Shown one piece after another: positions 5,296-6,293 of a stretch of DNA of 6,293 nt. The DNA is from an uncultured Persicitalea sp. (GTDB taxonomy: Bacteria; Bacteroidota; Bacteroidia; Cytophagales; Spirosomataceae). The notes below the pieces were generated by a model. The model was not told where the DNA came from and searched no databases. It saw only the letters and a list, made by a program, of their open reading frames with translations. Location: the NCBI GenBank assembly GCA_950075905.1, contig CATMVR010000313.1:1-6293 (forward strand). The letters run 5' to 3'. Position numbers and translations under genes: made by a program. Numbering within the stretch: position 1 is the stretch's first letter; each line of letters begins with the position of its first letter.

Positions 5296-6293
5296 ATGGA
5301 ACCAATTATCCCGAATCTATTTGAGCAGTTCAAGCTCAACCGTCAGCTGCTCAATGCCATTGAGGAAGCCGGCTATACCCAACCTACACCCATTCAGGAG
5401 CAGGCCATTCCGCTGGCGATGGCGGGCCACGATGTGCTGGGCATTGCGCAGACGGGCACCGGCAAAACGGCCGCCTTTGTGCTGCCCATTCTGATGAAGG
5501 TAAAGTACGCGCAGGGAGACCATGCCCGGGCCTTTATTCTGGCACCTACCCGCGAGCTGGTCATGCAGATTGCCAAGGCGATCGAAGAGCTGAGTCGCTA
5601 CACGGATATCCGAACCGTGGCGCTCTATGGAGGCATTGGTCCCAAGTCACAAATGGAGGCTATCCGGGCGGGGGTGGATATCATCGTGAGTACGCCGCAG
5701 CGCTTTCTGGATTTGTACCAGAAAGAAGTGATTATTCCAAAGCATATTCAGACTATGGTACTCGACGAGGCCGATAAGATGCTGGACATGGGCTTCATTC
5801 CCGATGTCGAGAAGATCGTCGGGATGCTGCCGAAAATACGCAATACCCTTTTCTTTTCTGCCACCATGCCGCTGGAAATCCGACGCTTGGCCGACAAATT
5901 TTTGATGAACCCAAAGGAAATTTCCGTTTCCCCCCCGGCGACGACGGCGGAAACCATCACCCAGGGCTTGGTCATGGTCAAACACCAAGACGGCAAACGT
6001 CCCGGCGGTGGTCAAAAAGAAAAACGCGCCGGCCTACGCCGCCTAATCGGTAGCGAAAAGCCCCGAAATGCGCTTATTTTCTGCAACCGTAAACGCGATG
6101 TAGATATTGTCTGCAAATCGTTGAACAAGCACGGGATCAAGGCCAGCCGATTACACGGCGACATGCCCCAACCGGCGCGGACCGAGACGTTGGCTAAATT
6201 CAAATCCGGCGAAATCCCCCTTCTTGTTTGTTCGGATGTCGCCGCCCGCGGCCTGGATATCCCGGACATGAGCCATGTTATCAACTTCGATGT
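5296..6293 (+). CDS. DEAD-box ATP-dependent RNA helicase (3' partial, apparently chimeric)
   Basis: The frame is open from 5296 to the window edge (332 full codons). It encodes a superfamily 2 helicase that unwinds RNA using ATP, as in ribosome assembly, RNA decay or cold adaptation. Motifs seen: Q motif (GYTQPTPIQEQAI), motif I AQTGTGKT (51-58), PTREL (84-88), DEAD (157-160), SAT (188-190), LIFCNRK in RecA domain 2 (260-266), HGD (287-289) and SDVAARGLDIP (313-323). Motif VI and the C-terminal tail lie outside. Motif Ib is TPQR instead of TPGR (133-136). Residues up to the DEAD motif read as Bacteroidota (LFEQFKLNRQLL, LMKVKYAQG); after it they read as an alphaproteobacterial RhlE (FIPDVEKIV, TLFFSATMPLEIRRLAD, IFCNRKRDVDIV). 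The start at 5296 fits the family. An in-frame ATG at 5224, overlapping the HTH stop as TAATG, would add 24 residues. Confidence 0.93.
   Translation, partial: MEPIIPNLFEQFKLNRQLLNAIEEAGYTQPTPIQEQAIPLAMAGHDVLGIAQTGTGKTAAFVLPILMKVKYAQGDHARAFILAPTRELVMQIAKAIEELSRYTDIRTVALYGGIGPKSQMEAIRAGVDIIVSTPQRFLDLYQKEVIIPKHIQTMVLDEADKMLDMGFIPDVEKIVGMLPKIRNTLFFSATMPLEIRRLADKFLMNPKEISVSPPATTAETITQGLVMVKHQDGKRPGGGQKEKRAGLRRLIGSEKPRNALIFCNRKRDVDIVCKSLNKHGIKASRLHGDMPQPARTETLAKFKSGEIPLLVCSDVAARGLDIPDMSHVINFD
5764..5860 (+). other. Inferred junction between two helicase lineages
   Basis: Upstream of this interval the helicase reads as Bacteroidota; downstream it reads as alphaproteobacterial. The interval itself encodes motif II and the following MLDMGFIPD, conserved between lineages, which is where a crossover or a shared-k-mer assembly join would be expected. 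By my count from the start codon to here, Leu codons are CTG 10, CTC 4, CTA 1, TTG 1. After 5820 they are CTG 3, CTC 0, CTT 4, TTG 5, CTA 2, TTA 1. Lys changes from AAG 8/AAA 2 to AAG 4/AAA 10, and Gln from CAG 10 of 12 to 1 of 4. The exact breakpoint cannot be placed. Confidence 0.65.

Noticed and set aside
5930..5936. Run of seven C bases in the helicase as a frameshift or phase-variation site
   Set aside because: The frame stays open on both sides and conserved motifs continue in the same frame, so there is no sign of a frameshift.
1..6293. CRISPR array, tRNA, rRNA or insertion sequence
   Set aside because: I saw no regularly spaced repeats, no tRNA-like cloverleaf or rRNA text, and no transposase or terminal repeats in the window.

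Overview
The window reads as a stretch of a Bacteroidota chromosome, most likely order Cytophagales (Spirosomaceae-like, for example near Dyadobacter or Persicitalea; this is inference from protein style, not a database match). The reasons are one very clear Bacteroidota promoter (TTG, 19-base spacer, TACATTTG), start codons without Shine-Dalgarno sequences, and proteins whose wording matches that group. All supported genes lie on the + strand.

Layout. (1) From the left edge to 1652: the 3' part of a periplasmic PQQ-type sugar dehydrogenase with a C-terminal cytochrome c domain. (2) 1653-1811: a spacer with an inverted, octamer-based repeat (1712-1775) and a possible promoter. (3) 1812-2282 and 2286-3167: a RidA-family protein with a twin-arginine-type signal, then, three bases later, a fructosamine/ketosamine-3-kinase. 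(4) 3168-3311: a structured leader before fbp, with a 35-nt hairpin and a competing pairing. (5) 3312-4310: class I fructose-1,6-bisphosphatase, closed by a good intrinsic terminator (4342-4374). (6) 4418-4447: the strong promoter, overlapped by a 9-bp palindrome, driving a coupled pair: a four-helix DUF2975 membrane protein (4473-4997) and a small YozG-like HTH regulator (5000-5224). (7) 5296 to the right edge: a DEAD-box RNA helicase cut off by the window end.

How the genes fit together. The left half has a carbohydrate/carbonyl theme: oxidation of sugars outside the cytoplasm, removal of reactive imines (RidA), repair of sugar-damaged amines (fructosamine kinase) and gluconeogenesis (FBPase). 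The DUF2975-HTH pair looks like a separate, probably self-regulated unit.

The most unusual feature is the helicase. Its first ~155 residues read as a Bacteroidota helicase. From the DEAD motif onward it reads as an alphaproteobacterial RhlE-type helicase, and codon use changes at the same place (CTG for Leu 10 of 16 before, 3 of 15 after). It is either a real intragenic recombinant or, at least as likely, a chimeric assembly join near a contig end. I did not find a convincing new multi-gene system here.
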